Counted from the stretch's first letter, positions 24,788 to 35,426 are shown. The stretch is DNA of 64,000 nt from CAIPAT01 sp041665605 (GCA_041665605.1 JBAYIO010000010.1:13669-77668), one strand, 5' to 3'. Notes: generated by a model from the sequence alone, not told the origin. Numbers and translations: made by a program.

Positions 24788-26053
24788 TTACCATTGCAGA
24801 GTGCCGTCGTAATAGAGCATGCCGATCCAGGAGCAGGCTATAATCAGCAGCAGCAGGGTGATGAGAAAAAGCGTCGCCAGCCAGTTGCGGCTGACGAAGA
24901 GATAGGTTTTTTTCAACGAACTGGCGTCCTCGGCCTTGGGGGCGAATCCGCCCAGAAAGGCGAAAACATCCTCCCGGAGTTCATCGACCGACTGATAGCG
25001 CTCTTCCGGGTTTCTGCCCATCGCTTTAAGCACGACCGCCTGCATTGCGGCGGGGAGCTGGCGTTTCTGATTTTCCGCATCGGGGAAACTGATATTGCCG
25101 TGAATGGTTTCGGCGATCATTTCGTTGACCGGCCGGCCGCTGAGCGGGCTTTCAAAAGTCAGCATCGCATATAGAAGCGCTCCAAGCGCGTAAATGTCCG
25201 TCCGTTCGTCCTTCAGCCGGTTTTTGCCAGCGGCCTGTTCCGGGGCCATGTAGCCGGGGGTGCCTTTGGTGATGCCGTCCAGCGTGATGTTGCTGGACGC
25301 GCCGGTTCCGGGAAATGTGATCATTTCGCCGTCGTAATTATCATCAATGTCTTCAGCGGCCCCGATAAAGCGCGCCAGGCCCCAGTCCAGAATCAGCACT
25401 TCGCCGAAGTCGCCGACATGGATATTATCCGGTTTCAGGTCCAGGTGAATGACTTTCTTCGAATGAGCGAACGCCACGCCGTTGAGGACTTTCACGTAAA
25501 TGCGCAGCAGGCGGGTCAGGTCAAATTCCTTCAGGGTTTTATAATCGTCCTCCCGCAGTTTTCTGAGAATGGCCGCCAGCGTCCGTCCGCGCAGCAGCTT
25601 CATGGTAAAATAGGGGGTTCCGTTGGTATCCACCCCGATATCATGGACCGGGACGATATTCGGATGCTCCAGCCGGGCGGTGATTCTGGCCTCCTGGACA
25701 AACCGGTTGATATCCGATTGCGGACGATCCGCCGCGTCCGGGATTATTGCCATGGCCACATTGCGGGTCGTATCTCTGTCTTTCACCTGGATAACGGCTT
25801 TCATGCCGCCGAATCCGACGCTGCGGATGAATTTGTATTTGCCGGAAGGTTTCGGGGTGAGCTCTTTAATATCAGAATTACCGGCGTACAGCGCATGTTC
25901 GTGCAGTGCGCCGTCAGCTCCGGTTGTCGCTTCCAGCACCACGGTTTTCGGCTCGGGGGAATGCTGCAAATGTTCATCCAGAGTCACTTCCTGCAGAAGA
26001 TGCTCTTTAATCTCTTCCAGTTTCTGTACTGAATTTTGACCGCTGATATTCAT
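24788..26053 (-). CDS. Ser/Thr protein kinase lacking the beta3 lysine (WNK-like arrangement), membrane-anchored
   Basis: This 421-residue Hanks-type kinase has its domain at about residues 74-375 and one membrane helix near 390-412 with a very short tail. The glycine loop reads G80-F-G-G-M-K85-A-V. The VAIK motif reads V99-A-M-A102, so the usual catalytic lysine is absent. Glu121 (Q-E-A-R-I) fits the alpha-C glutamate. The catalytic loop is H203-L-D205-L-K-P-D-N210 (Leu for Arg in HRD), the metal motif is D223-W-G, and G-Y-M-A-P-E-Q closes the activation segment. In eukaryotic WNK kinases the lysine sits in the glycine loop, 17 residues before the empty VAIK position; here K85 to A102 is also 17. 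So the kinase may be active. A 70-residue N-terminal region has no recognised domain. Confidence 0.85.
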   Translation of the reverse strand: MNISGQNSVQKLEEIKEHLLQEVTLDEHLQHSPEPKTVVLEATTGADGALHEHALYAGNSDIKELTPKPSGKYKFIRSVGFGGMKAVIQVKDRDTTRNVAMAIIPDAADRPQSDINRFVQEARITARLEHPNIVPVHDIGVDTNGTPYFTMKLLRGRTLAAILRKLREDDYKTLKEFDLTRLLRIYVKVLNGVAFAHSKKVIHLDLKPDNIHVGDFGEVLILDWGLARFIGAAEDIDDNYDGEMITFPGTGASSNITLDGITKGTPGYMAPEQAAGKNRLKDERTDIYALGALLYAMLTFESPLSGRPVNEMIAETIHGNISFPDAENQKRQLPAAMQAVVLKAMGRNPEERYQSVDELREDVFAFLGGFAPKAEDASSLKKTYLFVSRNWLATLFLITLLLLIIACSWIGMLYYDGTLQW

Positions 26054-26071
26054 AAATTTTTACAATAAAAC

Positions 26072-26105
26072 AAAAAGCGGGCCGACGAAGGAAACGCCGA
26101 CCCGC
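26072..26105 (-). terminator. Intrinsic terminator of clpX
   Basis: On the minus strand an 11-bp stem (GCGGGTCGGCG with CGTCGGCCCGC, two G-U pairs) and a 7-nt loop are followed directly by TTTTTG. It lies 14 bases past the clpX stop and before the kinase start, so it separates the clp operon from the kinase gene. Confidence 0.75.
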
Positions 26106-26118
26106 CAGTAATTTTTTA

Positions 26119-27441
26119 TTATTCTGAACGTTTCCTGTTCTTTTTCGTAAGCGCCGGTTCGGCTTCACCCTTAACGACGCTCCCGTTAATCACGCATTCA
26201 GTGATGTTGTCCACGGAAGGCACTGAATACATTATCTCCAGCATCAGGGACTCCAGCAGCGAGCGCAGTCCGCGGGCGCCGGTGCCCTTGATGACGGCTT
26301 CCTCCGCCAGGGCCTCGACCGCATCGTCGGTAAACTTCAATGAAACGTTTTCCATTGCCATCAGCTTCTGGTATTGCTTGACCAGCGCGTTTTTGGGCTC
26401 GGTCAGAATTTTCATCAAATCTTCTTTTTTCAACGGTTCCAGATTCGCGATGATCGGCAGACGTCCGACAAATTCTGGAATAAGCCCGAATTTGATCAGG
26501 TCTTCCGGCTCGTAACGCAGCAGCGGGTTCTCCGCGGACAGCGTGGAGCGTGCCGGCTTCTTTTTTTCCGGATCGGTGATCTGCTTAAAACCGAGCACCT
26601 GTTTGCCGACACGGCGCTGAATGATTTTATCCAGTCCGATGAAAGCTCCGCCGCAGATGAACAGGATATTGGTGGTGTCCACCTGAATATATTCCTGATG
26701 CGGGTGCTTTCTGCCGCCCTTCGGAGGCACATTCGCGACAGTGCCTTCGAGTATCTTAAGCAGCGCCTGCTGCACGCCTTCGCCCGAAACATCGCGGGTT
26801 ATTGATACGTTTTCAGTTTTTCTGGCAATTTTGTCAATCTCATCGACATAGATGATCCCGATCTGGGCCTTCTGCACATCATATTCGGCAGACTGGAGCA
26901 GGCGGAGAATAATATTTTCAACGTCTTCGCCGACATAGCCGGCTTCGGTCAGGGTCGTCGCGTCGCAGATGCAGAAAGGCACATCCAGCAGACGGGCCAA
27001 AGTCTTGGCCAGCAGGGTTTTGCCGGAGCCGGTAGGCCCGATCAGCAGCACATTGCTTTTCTCGATTTCGACGCCGTCAAAATCCGCGGCCTTCGGGTCG
27101 CTGTCGCGCTGGGACTGGAGACGCTTGTAATGATTGTGCACCGCCACGGAAAGGAACTTTTTCGCCTGCTCCTGCCCGATGACATATTTATCCAGAACGC
27201 TTTTTATCCCGTCCGGTTTCGGCACGTTCAGCTTTGGGATGGGGTTATTGTCCGCCGCCGCCGCCGGGAAAGCGCCTTTTTTGCCTTCTTTTTTGTACAG
27301 ATCCGAACAAAGACTGACGCAACTGTTGCAGATCGCGGCCCCGGTCGGGCTGGTCACCAGTTGCCCGACTTCGGGCTCGGATGCGTTTCTGCCGCAAAAT
27401 GAACAGAAGAGATTATTCTCTCCGCGTTTGTTGTTTGTCAT
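26119..27441 (-). CDS. clpX: ATP-dependent Clp protease ATP-binding subunit ClpX
   Basis: This 440-residue AAA+ unfoldase is read from the ATG at 27441, which follows AAGGA by 5 bases; the frame is open 69 bases further, into clpP. The N-terminal zinc-binding domain is present (F-C-S-F-C-G-R and C-N-S-C-V-S-L-C). The AAA+ core has L-I-G-P-T-G-S-G-K-T (Walker A), I-I-Y-V-D-E-I-D-K-I (Walker B) and G-T-G-A-R-G-L-R (sensor 2). ClpX unfolds tagged substrates and threads them into ClpP. It starts 16 bases past clpP, within a tig-clpP-clpX cluster as in many bacteria. Confidence 0.97.
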   Translation of the reverse strand: MTNNKRGENNLFCSFCGRNASEPEVGQLVTSPTGAAICNSCVSLCSDLYKKEGKKGAFPAAAADNNPIPKLNVPKPDGIKSVLDKYVIGQEQAKKFLSVAVHNHYKRLQSQRDSDPKAADFDGVEIEKSNVLLIGPTGSGKTLLAKTLARLLDVPFCICDATTLTEAGYVGEDVENIILRLLQSAEYDVQKAQIGIIYVDEIDKIARKTENVSITRDVSGEGVQQALLKILEGTVANVPPKGGRKHPHQEYIQVDTTNILFICGGAFIGLDKIIQRRVGKQVLGFKQITDPEKKKPARSTLSAENPLLRYEPEDLIKFGLIPEFVGRLPIIANLEPLKKEDLMKILTEPKNALVKQYQKLMAMENVSLKFTDDAVEALAEEAVIKGTGARGLRSLLESLMLEIMYSVPSVDNITECVINGSVVKGEAEPALTKKNRKRSE

Positions 27442-27457
27442 GGTAGTCCTTAAAAAT

Positions 27458-28075
27458 TTATTGTTTGACAGGTTCCGCCGCCGCTTTGGCTCCGCAGACC
27501 ACGCTGTCAACCACGCCGTAAGCTTTTGCCTCTTCGGAGGACATGAAGTAGTCTCTCTCGGTGTCCCGCTCGACTTTTTTCAGGCTCTGTCCGGTATGCT
27601 TTGAAAGAATCTGATTGAGCATGGACCGCATCCGCAGGATTTCCTGCGCCTGGATGTTGATGTCGGCGGCGGTGCCTTCATAACCGCCCCAGGGCTGATG
27701 AATCATAATTCTGGCGTTCGGCAGCGCATAACGCTTGCCGGGAGTGCCGGCGGCCAGCAGCACCGCGCCCATGCTGGCGGCCTGTCCGATGCAATAAGTC
27801 TTTACCGGGCAGGAGATGACCTGCATGGTGTCGTAAATCGCCAGTCCGGCGGTGATTGAGCCGCCGGGGCTGTTGATGTAGAGATCTATTTCCTTTTTCG
27901 GGTCTTCCGACTGAAGAAACAGCAGTTGCGCAACAATCAGGTTGGCAATCGTATCATCCACCGGGGTTCCCAGAAGGATAATCCTGTCTTTAAGCAGACG
28001 GGAATAAATATCGTAACCGCGTTCGCCGGTTCCGGTTTGTTCAACGACCATCGGGACCAGTACTGAATTTTTCAT
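27458..28075 (-). CDS. clpP: ATP-dependent Clp protease proteolytic subunit ClpP
   Basis: This 205-residue serine peptidase starts at the ATG at 28075, 6 bases after GAGGAG; a GTG two codons upstream is less likely. The catalytic triad can be placed at Ser101 (Q-A-A-S-M-G-A), His126 (I-M-I-H-Q-P) and Asp175 (D-T-E-R-D-Y-F-M), at the same spacing as in E. coli ClpP. G-G-S-I-T-A-G-L is the oxyanion-side motif. It forms the tetradecameric barrel that degrades proteins delivered by ClpX. It lies 70 bases downstream of tig. Confidence 0.97.
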   Translation of the reverse strand: MKNSVLVPMVVEQTGTGERGYDIYSRLLKDRIILLGTPVDDTIANLIVAQLLFLQSEDPKKEIDLYINSPGGSITAGLAIYDTMQVISCPVKTYCIGQAASMGAVLLAAGTPGKRYALPNARIMIHQPWGGYEGTAADINIQAQEILRMRSMLNQILSKHTGQSLKKVERDTERDYFMSSEEAKAYGVVDSVVCGAKAAAEPVKQ

Positions 28076-28145
28076 ACACACTCCTCTTTATTGCTAAAGG
28101 TTACAGAAATACCCTTCACATAGATGCCGTTTCCGCGGAAGCCTG

Positions 28146-29483
28146 TTACTTCTTCCTGGCCGGAACATCAACGATCTGAGCATTTTTGGCCAGGAAGTCA
28201 GAAACTTTCCCGGACAGTATATCCAGATGCATTTCTTCGATGCCGCCGGATTTTTCCAGCATACTGCGAAGTTCTTTTTCTTTATACCCGTAATATTTGC
28301 TCATATTCTTCAACTCGCCGTCAAATTCATGGCTTTCAACTTTGATATTCTCCTTCTCCGCGATCTTGCGGAGGATGAACACCCGGCGGAGTCTCAGTGC
28401 GGCATTGACCGCGGCCTCCTTCTTGTGAGCTTCAATATTCTTTTTAAACTCTTCAACGTCTTCCTCTTTTTTGACATTGGCCTGAACCACGCGTTTCAGC
28501 TCCCGCTCGATTTCGCCTTCGAGTAGCGCGGGAGAAATCTCAAAGTGTCCGATTTCATTGGAGAGTTTTTCATATGCCAGATTGGCAACTTCCGTGTTCC
28601 TCTTCATCTCGGATTCGCGGATAATGTTGTTTTTCAGCGTTTCCCGCAGCTTTTCCGGAGATTCGACTTTCATTTTTTCGCAGAGTTCGGCTTCTTCCAG
28701 CGCTTTGCGGCGCTGAACAGTATTGACCGTCAATTTATAAGCAATTTTTTTGCCGGCCAGCGCGGCTTCGCGATAATCCGCCGGATATTCCGCCGTGAAA
28801 TTATATTCTTTGCCGGCTTCCGCGCCCATAAGGGCATTGATGGCGCCCGGAATCATTTCCGGCTCGCTCAGCCACAGCCAGTTGTCATTGGCCTGAACCT
28901 GCCGGGCAAGACCGGCCGGCGCATCGGCGGCGACGGCGAAATCGGAAGTGTAGGACACTTTCAGCATATCGTCTTTCTGCGCCGGGCTGCTGATATCTTC
29001 ATACGCGGCATACATTCCCTTGTAGTATTCCACGCGCTTTTCGACTTCCTCATCAGAGACTTCCGCCGCCGGGACTTCAACTTTAATGCCTTTATATTCG
29101 GGGAGATTGAACTCCGGGGCGACATCAAAGGTCAGCGCAAACCGGTATTCGGCGTCAAGCTTGAGTTCGCCGTCTTCGGAAGGTGCGCCGTAGGAGACGA
29201 TATCCAGAGATTTATCCTCGGTCACTTTCTGGAAAGCCGCCGAATAGAAGCGCTTCTTCAATTCGCTTTTGACTTCCTCGCCGTAGCGGGACATAATCAT
29301 GCTGACCGGCGCTTTTCCCTTGCGGAAACCGGGAATAACTACCATTCCGGCAAATTCGCGGGTGGTTTTACCGGCTTCGCGTTTAACCGTGTCCTGGTCT
29401 ATTGTGAAGTTAAACTTCTTCTGGCATGGTTTCGTCTCTTCCACTTTGAAAGAGATTGATTCAATAAGGCTTTTATTAGACAT
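28146..29483 (-). CDS. tig: Trigger factor
   Basis: This 445-residue ribosome-associated chaperone and peptidyl-prolyl isomerase starts at the ATG at 29483, 7 bases after AAGGA. The N-terminal ribosome-binding domain contains the signature P-G-F-R-K-G-K-A-P. A divergent FKBP-like domain spans about 155-245, and the helical C-terminal domain is charged and rich in E and K. Length is close to the usual 430-450. It precedes clpP and clpX. The 3' end is basic (V-P-A-R-K-K). Confidence 0.95.
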   Translation of the reverse strand: MSNKSLIESISFKVEETKPCQKKFNFTIDQDTVKREAGKTTREFAGMVVIPGFRKGKAPVSMIMSRYGEEVKSELKKRFYSAAFQKVTEDKSLDIVSYGAPSEDGELKLDAEYRFALTFDVAPEFNLPEYKGIKVEVPAAEVSDEEVEKRVEYYKGMYAAYEDISSPAQKDDMLKVSYTSDFAVAADAPAGLARQVQANDNWLWLSEPEMIPGAINALMGAEAGKEYNFTAEYPADYREAALAGKKIAYKLTVNTVQRRKALEEAELCEKMKVESPEKLRETLKNNIIRESEMKRNTEVANLAYEKLSNEIGHFEISPALLEGEIERELKRVVQANVKKEEDVEEFKKNIEAHKKEAAVNAALRLRRVFILRKIAEKENIKVESHEFDGELKNMSKYYGYKEKELRSMLEKSGGIEEMHLDILSGKVSDFLAKNAQIVDVPARKK

Positions 29484-29489
29484 TGCCAT

Positions 29490-29808
29490 TTCCTTTTTTA
29501 TGTTTTAGCTTTAAATAATTAACAACTTAATTCAACTTTAATAATCCGTACAAAAAAACGTTAAGTCTTTTAATTTACTGTAATTATTCCATTTTTCAAT
29601 TTGAACTACTCAGCTTTCCCGGTTTAATCTGCTTTTTCTAAGGGATTCAATCTGCCGCAAATACCTGTTCAATTTCATTTTTTGAAAAAATTTCCTTTTT
29701 TTTTTGAAAAATTCGCATGAAACATTATATTTGACGAGTAGCTTTGAATTTTTCTTGCATTATGTTTTATTGTAACAGATAAGACGTGAAAATATAAAGA
29801 GGACTTAA
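29490..29808. other. AT-rich divergent intergenic region between tig and the FHA gene
   Basis: No gene is seen in about 320 bases. Several T- and A-tracts (for example around 29690-29706) could give bent DNA. It must contain the promoters for tig (minus) and the FHA-ftsH operon (plus); the best plus-strand candidate is listed separately. Confidence 0.5.
29704..29731 (+). promoter_or_regulatory. Candidate promoter of the FHA-ftsH operon
   Basis: TTGAAA (29704-29709) and TATATT (29726-29731) are 16 bases apart, about 78 bases before the FHA start codon. No other pair in the region matches as well. Confidence 0.35.
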
Positions 29809-30369
29809 ATGGCAGGTACTCCAAAACTTATTGTTCTTTCGGAAAAACTGCGCGGAAAGACTTTTGAACTGACAAAAGATGTTCAATCCGCCGGCAGAAC
29901 TGAAGACAAGGATATTTGCATCAAAGACCCGACCATCAGTTCACATCACTGCGATTTCGTCAAAACTGAAAAGAGCTATATTCTCCGCGACAATCAGAGC
30001 ACAAACGGCACCCGTGTCAACAATGTGCCGATCACTGAACAGGAACTGAAAAACAGCGATATCCTCCAGTTGGGCGGGGTTGAAATCCTCTACGACTGTG
30101 ATGATGATACGGCAACCTCCGTTACCCGTACCCAGACCGGCATTGATCTGGACAGCACTGAAATCGGCATTGCCACCGTGAAAGACCTCAATAATTTTTC
30201 TCCGTTCGCCAAAGACGAAAAGAGAAAAGGCGGCATCAGTCAGAAGATTCTGATTGCCCTGGTCGTCATGCTGGCCCTGGCCATCCTGATCTTGATGGTT
30301 TTTCTGATTGTGCTGGTTTTCCGCAAGGATCCGAATGCGGCCCTGGCGATTTGCCAACTTTTTAATTGA
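29809..30369 (+). CDS. FHA-domain protein with C-terminal membrane anchor
   Basis: This 186-residue protein starts 5 bases after AGAGGAC. Residues about 8-95 are an FHA domain, with the phosphothreonine-binding residues of the family: S-A-G-R-T-E, T-I-S-S-H-H and Q-S-T-N-G-T-R-V-N. A linker leads to a single hydrophobic helix (about 147-172) and a short tail. It probably recruits a Thr-phosphorylated partner to the membrane. It lies 55 bases upstream of ftsH. A Ser/Thr kinase (24788) and a PP2C phosphatase (51885) elsewhere in the window make a phosphorylation circuit possible, but no direct link is shown. Confidence 0.85.
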   Translation: MAGTPKLIVLSEKLRGKTFELTKDVQSAGRTEDKDICIKDPTISSHHCDFVKTEKSYILRDNQSTNGTRVNNVPITEQELKNSDILQLGGVEILYDCDDDTATSVTRTQTGIDLDSTEIGIATVKDLNNFSPFAKDEKRKGGISQKILIALVVMLALAILILMVFLIVLVFRKDPNAALAICQLFN

Positions 30370-30424
30370 TATTTTTATAGATTTACATCCGCCCGCAATA
30401 ATTTAACAATGGGAATTTTTTTGT

Positions 30425-32419
<1,995 letters not shown>

Positions 32420-32449
32420 ATATATATTGTTAAACTGCGGTTGTTCAAT

Positions 32450-32761
32450 ATGGATGCGGAAACTTTGTCCGATATAATAACTGAGCATCAGGCGGACTGC
32501 ATTATTCACTGCTGGATACAGCCGAGGGCGTCCAAAACCGCCATTGTCGGACTGCACGACGGCTCCTTGAAGATTTCGCTGGCCGCTCCGCCGGTCGACG
32601 GGCAGGCCAATGCCGAACTATGCAAATTCCTGGCGAAAAAGCTGAATCTGGCCAAATCCGCGGTTAAAATTTCCGCCGGCGACTCTTCCAGACGCAAATC
32701 GGTGAAGATTGAAGGCATTGCCAAAGCGCTGCTGATGGACAAATTAAAGCTTTGCATGTAA
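32450..32761 (+). CDS. DUF167 (YggU-like) protein
   Basis: This small protein of 103 residues from the ATG at 32450 belongs to the DUF167/YggU family. It shows W-I-Q-P-R-A-S-K-T, L-K-I-S-L-A-A-P-P-V-D-G-Q-A-N-A-E-L and I-S-A-G-D-S-S-R-R-K. A TTG at 32441 would add three residues; neither start has a strong ribosome-binding site. The family is widespread, and its function is not established. It starts 30 bases past ftsH and ends 19 before the hydrolase gene. Confidence 0.85.
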   Translation: MDAETLSDIITEHQADCIIHCWIQPRASKTAIVGLHDGSLKISLAAPPVDGQANAELCKFLAKKLNLAKSAVKISAGDSSRRKSVKIEGIAKALLMDKLKLCM

Positions 32762-32780
32762 ATATATTCCTGAGGTTAAA

Positions 32781-33557
32781 ATGAATAATCCGCATACTGA
32801 TGAAATCTGCTTTCCCGGAACAAAATCCGACTGGAACGGCTTTGCACGTTTTGACTTTGAACTGGAAGGCGTTTCCTGCATCGTTGTCCGTCCGGAAACC
32901 GCGGCGGCAGGGCTGCCGTGGATCTGGCGCGCCCGCTTTTTCGGGGCGTTTCCATATCTCGACCTGGCAATATTGAAGCTCGGCTGGCATCTGGTTTATA
33001 CTGATGTCGTCGAATTATACGGTTCGCCCGAAGCAATGCGCCGGTACGACCGCTTTTATCATTTTCTTACCGCGGAATACGGTTTCCCGAAACGGCCGGT
33101 GCTTGAAGGCTACAGCCGCGGCGGACTGCCAGTTTACGCCTGGGCCGCCGCAAACCCGGATAAAGTCGCGTGCATCTACGCCGACGCCCCGGTTTGCGAT
33201 TTCAAGAGCTGGCCAGGCGGCAAAGGCGTTGGTCCCGGCAGCGCCGAATGCTGGGCCACTGTGCTGAAAGTCTACGGACTGTCGGAAGCGGAAGCCATGA
33301 CCTATGCCGGCAATCCCATAGATAATCTTGAGCCGCTGGCCGCCGCCGGAATCCCGCTCATTCATGTGGTCGGAGATATTGACGAAGTAGTTCCGCTTAA
33401 AGAGAATACCGCGATTCTGGAGGCAAGATACAAACAGCTCAACGGCACGATTGAAGTAATCCATAAGCCGGATTGCGCCCACCATCCGCACTGCCTGGAA
33501 AATCCTCAGCCGATTGTTGACTTCATCCTGAAGCACTATAACGCCCGAAAAGCATAG
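32781..33557 (+). CDS. Alpha/beta hydrolase
   Basis: This 258-residue protein has an alpha/beta-hydrolase fold without a signal peptide. The nucleophile elbow is G-Y-S-R-G-G. The likely acid is the Asp in V-V-G-D-I-D-E-V-V-P, and the likely base is a His in D-C-A-H-H-P-H. Similar proteins in Lentisphaerae and Planctomycetes are found with glycan-degrading genes and may remove acyl esters from sugars, but the substrate is not known. The ATG at 32781 follows CCTGAGGTTAAA. It is last in the FHA-ftsH-DUF167 run. Confidence 0.75.
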   Translation: MNNPHTDEICFPGTKSDWNGFARFDFELEGVSCIVVRPETAAAGLPWIWRARFFGAFPYLDLAILKLGWHLVYTDVVELYGSPEAMRRYDRFYHFLTAEYGFPKRPVLEGYSRGGLPVYAWAAANPDKVACIYADAPVCDFKSWPGGKGVGPGSAECWATVLKVYGLSEAEAMTYAGNPIDNLEPLAAAGIPLIHVVGDIDEVVPLKENTAILEARYKQLNGTIEVIHKPDCAHHPHCLENPQPIVDFILKHYNARKA

Positions 33558-33586
33558 CCGCGCCGGGAAATTTTTTAATTCCGTAT

Positions 33587-33615
33587 TTGTTTTTTGTTTT
33601 CCGGATAGTTATATT
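33587..33615 (+). promoter_or_regulatory. Promoter of the CBS-domain gene
   Basis: TTGTTT (33587-33592), a 17-base spacer and TATATT (33610-33615) lie 53 bases before the CBS gene. The good spacing makes this the clearest sigma70-like promoter of this part of the window. Confidence 0.5.
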
Positions 33616-33668
33616 CTCAATGCAGGGGAAAGATATAATCGCTTCAACAATCAAGAGGAAATGATGTC

Positions 33669-34109
33669 ATGAACTTAAAACAACTGCTTGATCAGAAAGA
33701 TCCCGTGGTCTTTTCAATCGGAGAAAATTCTTCTTTATGTGAGTGCATCAAAATGCTGAACGACAAAAATATCGGTGCGCTGGTTGTCGTCAACCACGAA
33801 AATAAAATCTGCGGGATCATCACCGAAAGGGATGTGCTGAAACTGACCTACTCCTCGCCCGTCAATGTCTGTTCCGTGCTGGTCAAGGACGGCATGACGC
33901 CCCGGGACAAGCTCGTCACCGCTGAAGAGAATGATTCGCTCACCAAAATCATGGAAACCATGACGGCAAAAAGAATCCGTCATATCCCGGTACTCAAAGA
34001 AGGGGAAGTCTGCGGCATTGTTTCCATCGGCGACGTCGTCAAATTCCTGCTTGGCGTAATGATGGATGAGAACAAGCAGATGAAGGATTATATCGCCGGT
34101 GGATTTTAA
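33669..34109 (+). CDS. CBS-domain pair protein
   Basis: This 146-residue cytoplasmic protein consists of two CBS domains (about 10-65 and 75-132). The motifs are N-I-G-A-L-V-V-V and G-I-I-T-E-R-D-V-L in the first, and R-I-R-H-I-P-V-L and G-I-V-S-I-G-D-V-V in the second. Such pairs bind adenine nucleotides and act as sensors or regulators. It appears to be transcribed alone: it has its own promoter, and hairpins overlap and follow its stop. Its target is unknown. Confidence 0.9.
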   Translation: MNLKQLLDQKDPVVFSIGENSSLCECIKMLNDKNIGALVVVNHENKICGIITERDVLKLTYSSPVNVCSVLVKDGMTPRDKLVTAEENDSLTKIMETMTAKRIRHIPVLKEGEVCGIVSIGDVVKFLLGVMMDENKQMKDYIAGGF

Positions 34110-34119
34110 GACCGGCGAT
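34092..34119 (+). terminator. Hairpin across the CBS gene stop codon
   Basis: ATCGCCGGT and ACCGGCGAT form a perfect 9-bp stem with a 10-nt loop that contains the stop codon (34107-34109). Only a short A-rich stretch follows, so it is probably not sufficient alone. Confidence 0.4.
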
Positions 34120-34230
34120 TACCAAAACCCTTCGCCTCCGCCGGAGGCGATGCTTTCCTGCTTTAGCTGCGGTTATGCCGCGCTGTGAGTTTCATGGCGC
34201 GGCGAATTTCCCGCATTCATCCTCTGTCTT

Positions 34231-34250
34231 CGGGAGAAGCCCGTTTTTTT
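34231..34250 (+). terminator. Intrinsic terminator between the CBS gene and moxR
   Basis: CGGG-AGAAG-CCCG is followed by seven T residues. The stem is short but the T run is strong. Two further hairpins lie upstream (34132-34150 and 34177-34203). Confidence 0.5.
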
Positions 34251-34352
34251 GCTTTTATCTTCAGAACACGGTTTTAAAATGAACTTTTTTGGATTACCTT
34301 TGTCTAACAGCGACAGAAGCGTGCAATTTTCAGAGAATCACATATAGGAGAT

Positions 34353-35381
34353 ATGAATATGCAGCAGAACGAAATACAACAATTACAGTCGAGGATTCGC
34401 GAAGTTTCAGCGTTTATCCAGCCGCTCAAAACAGAAATCGGACGGATCATCGTCGGACAGGAACATCTGGTCAACCGCCTGCTTCTGGCGCTGATCGCCA
34501 ACGGGCATGTGCTGCTGGAAGGGGTTCCCGGCCTGGCCAAAACTCTGGCGGTGAAGACGCTGGCCCAGTCGCTGCACGGGTCGTTTTCGCGCATCCAGTT
34601 TACGCCGGATCTGCTGCCTGCGGACGTGATCGGCACCCGCATCTATAATGCGAACGAACATTCTTTCAGCACCAAGCCCGGCCCGGTATTCGCCAATATC
34701 GTGCTGGCCGATGAAATCAACCGCGCTCCGGCCAAAGTGCAGAGCGCCCTGCTCGAATGTATGCAGGAAAAACAGGTGACGATTGCCGGCGAACGGCTGC
34801 TGATGCCCAAACCGTTCCTGGTCATGGCCACCCAGAACCCGATTGAGCAGGAAGGCACATATCCGCTGCCGGAAGCCCAGGTTGACCGTTTCATGTTCAA
34901 AATCAGAATTGATTATCCGAAGCGCGATGAAGAGAGAATGATTATCGAGCGGATGGCCCATCCGGACGTGGACCTCAGCGCCATCGCCGTCGGGCGTCTC
35001 GAGGATATTGAAGTCGCCCGGCAATGGGTGGATAAGATATATATTGACGAAAAGATCATCGAATATATCCTTGATATTACCATCGCCACCCGTCCGGCCC
35101 GTCACGCCGAACTTTCCATCCGTCAGACGGAAGCGAAACTTGGCGACCTGGTCAATTACATCCAGTACGGGGCCTCGCCCCGCGCCGCCATCTGCCTGGT
35201 GCTGGCCGCGAAAGCCGCCGCGTTCCTGGAAGGCCGCGCCTATGTGGTGCCGCAGGACGTCAAAGACGTCGCCCCCGATATTCTCCGTCACCGCATCATG
35301 CTGACGTATGAAGCGGAAGCCGAGAACCTGGACACTGACGCCGTCATTAAAATGGTTCTTGACGAATTGAGAACGCCTTAG
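34353..35381 (+). CDS. MoxR-family AAA+ ATPase
   Basis: This 342-residue MoxR-type AAA+ protein has Walker A G-V-P-G-L-A-K-T, Walker B V-L-A-D-E-I-N-R-A-P-A-K, sensor 1 M-A-T-Q-N-P-I-E-Q-E-G-T-Y-P-L-P-E-A-Q and a C-terminal helical lid. MoxR proteins act as chaperones for metal insertion or complex assembly and are almost always next to DUF58 and VWA genes, as here. GGAGAT precedes the ATG at 34353; a second ATG two codons later is possible. It is the first gene of a four-gene operon running to 38349. Confidence 0.93.
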   Translation: MNMQQNEIQQLQSRIREVSAFIQPLKTEIGRIIVGQEHLVNRLLLALIANGHVLLEGVPGLAKTLAVKTLAQSLHGSFSRIQFTPDLLPADVIGTRIYNANEHSFSTKPGPVFANIVLADEINRAPAKVQSALLECMQEKQVTIAGERLLMPKPFLVMATQNPIEQEGTYPLPEAQVDRFMFKIRIDYPKRDEERMIIERMAHPDVDLSAIAVGRLEDIEVARQWVDKIYIDEKIIEYILDITIATRPARHAELSIRQTEAKLGDLVNYIQYGASPRAAICLVLAAKAAAFLEGRAYVVPQDVKDVAPDILRHRIMLTYEAEAENLDTDAVIKMVLDELRTP

Positions 35382-35426
35382 TCTTCAGTCCCGAACAACG
35401 GTAAAGTTTAACTGGAAGGCAAAATC

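Noticed and set aside
28545..29459. 304-codon plus-strand ORF inside tig
   Set aside because: It is fully covered by trigger factor, which has clear motifs and start; the plus frame is Phe/Arg-rich noise.
29731..29766. TTGACG with TATGTT upstream of the FHA gene as a promoter
   Set aside because: Spacing is 24 bases; the TTGAAA/TATATT pair slightly upstream has normal spacing and is preferred.
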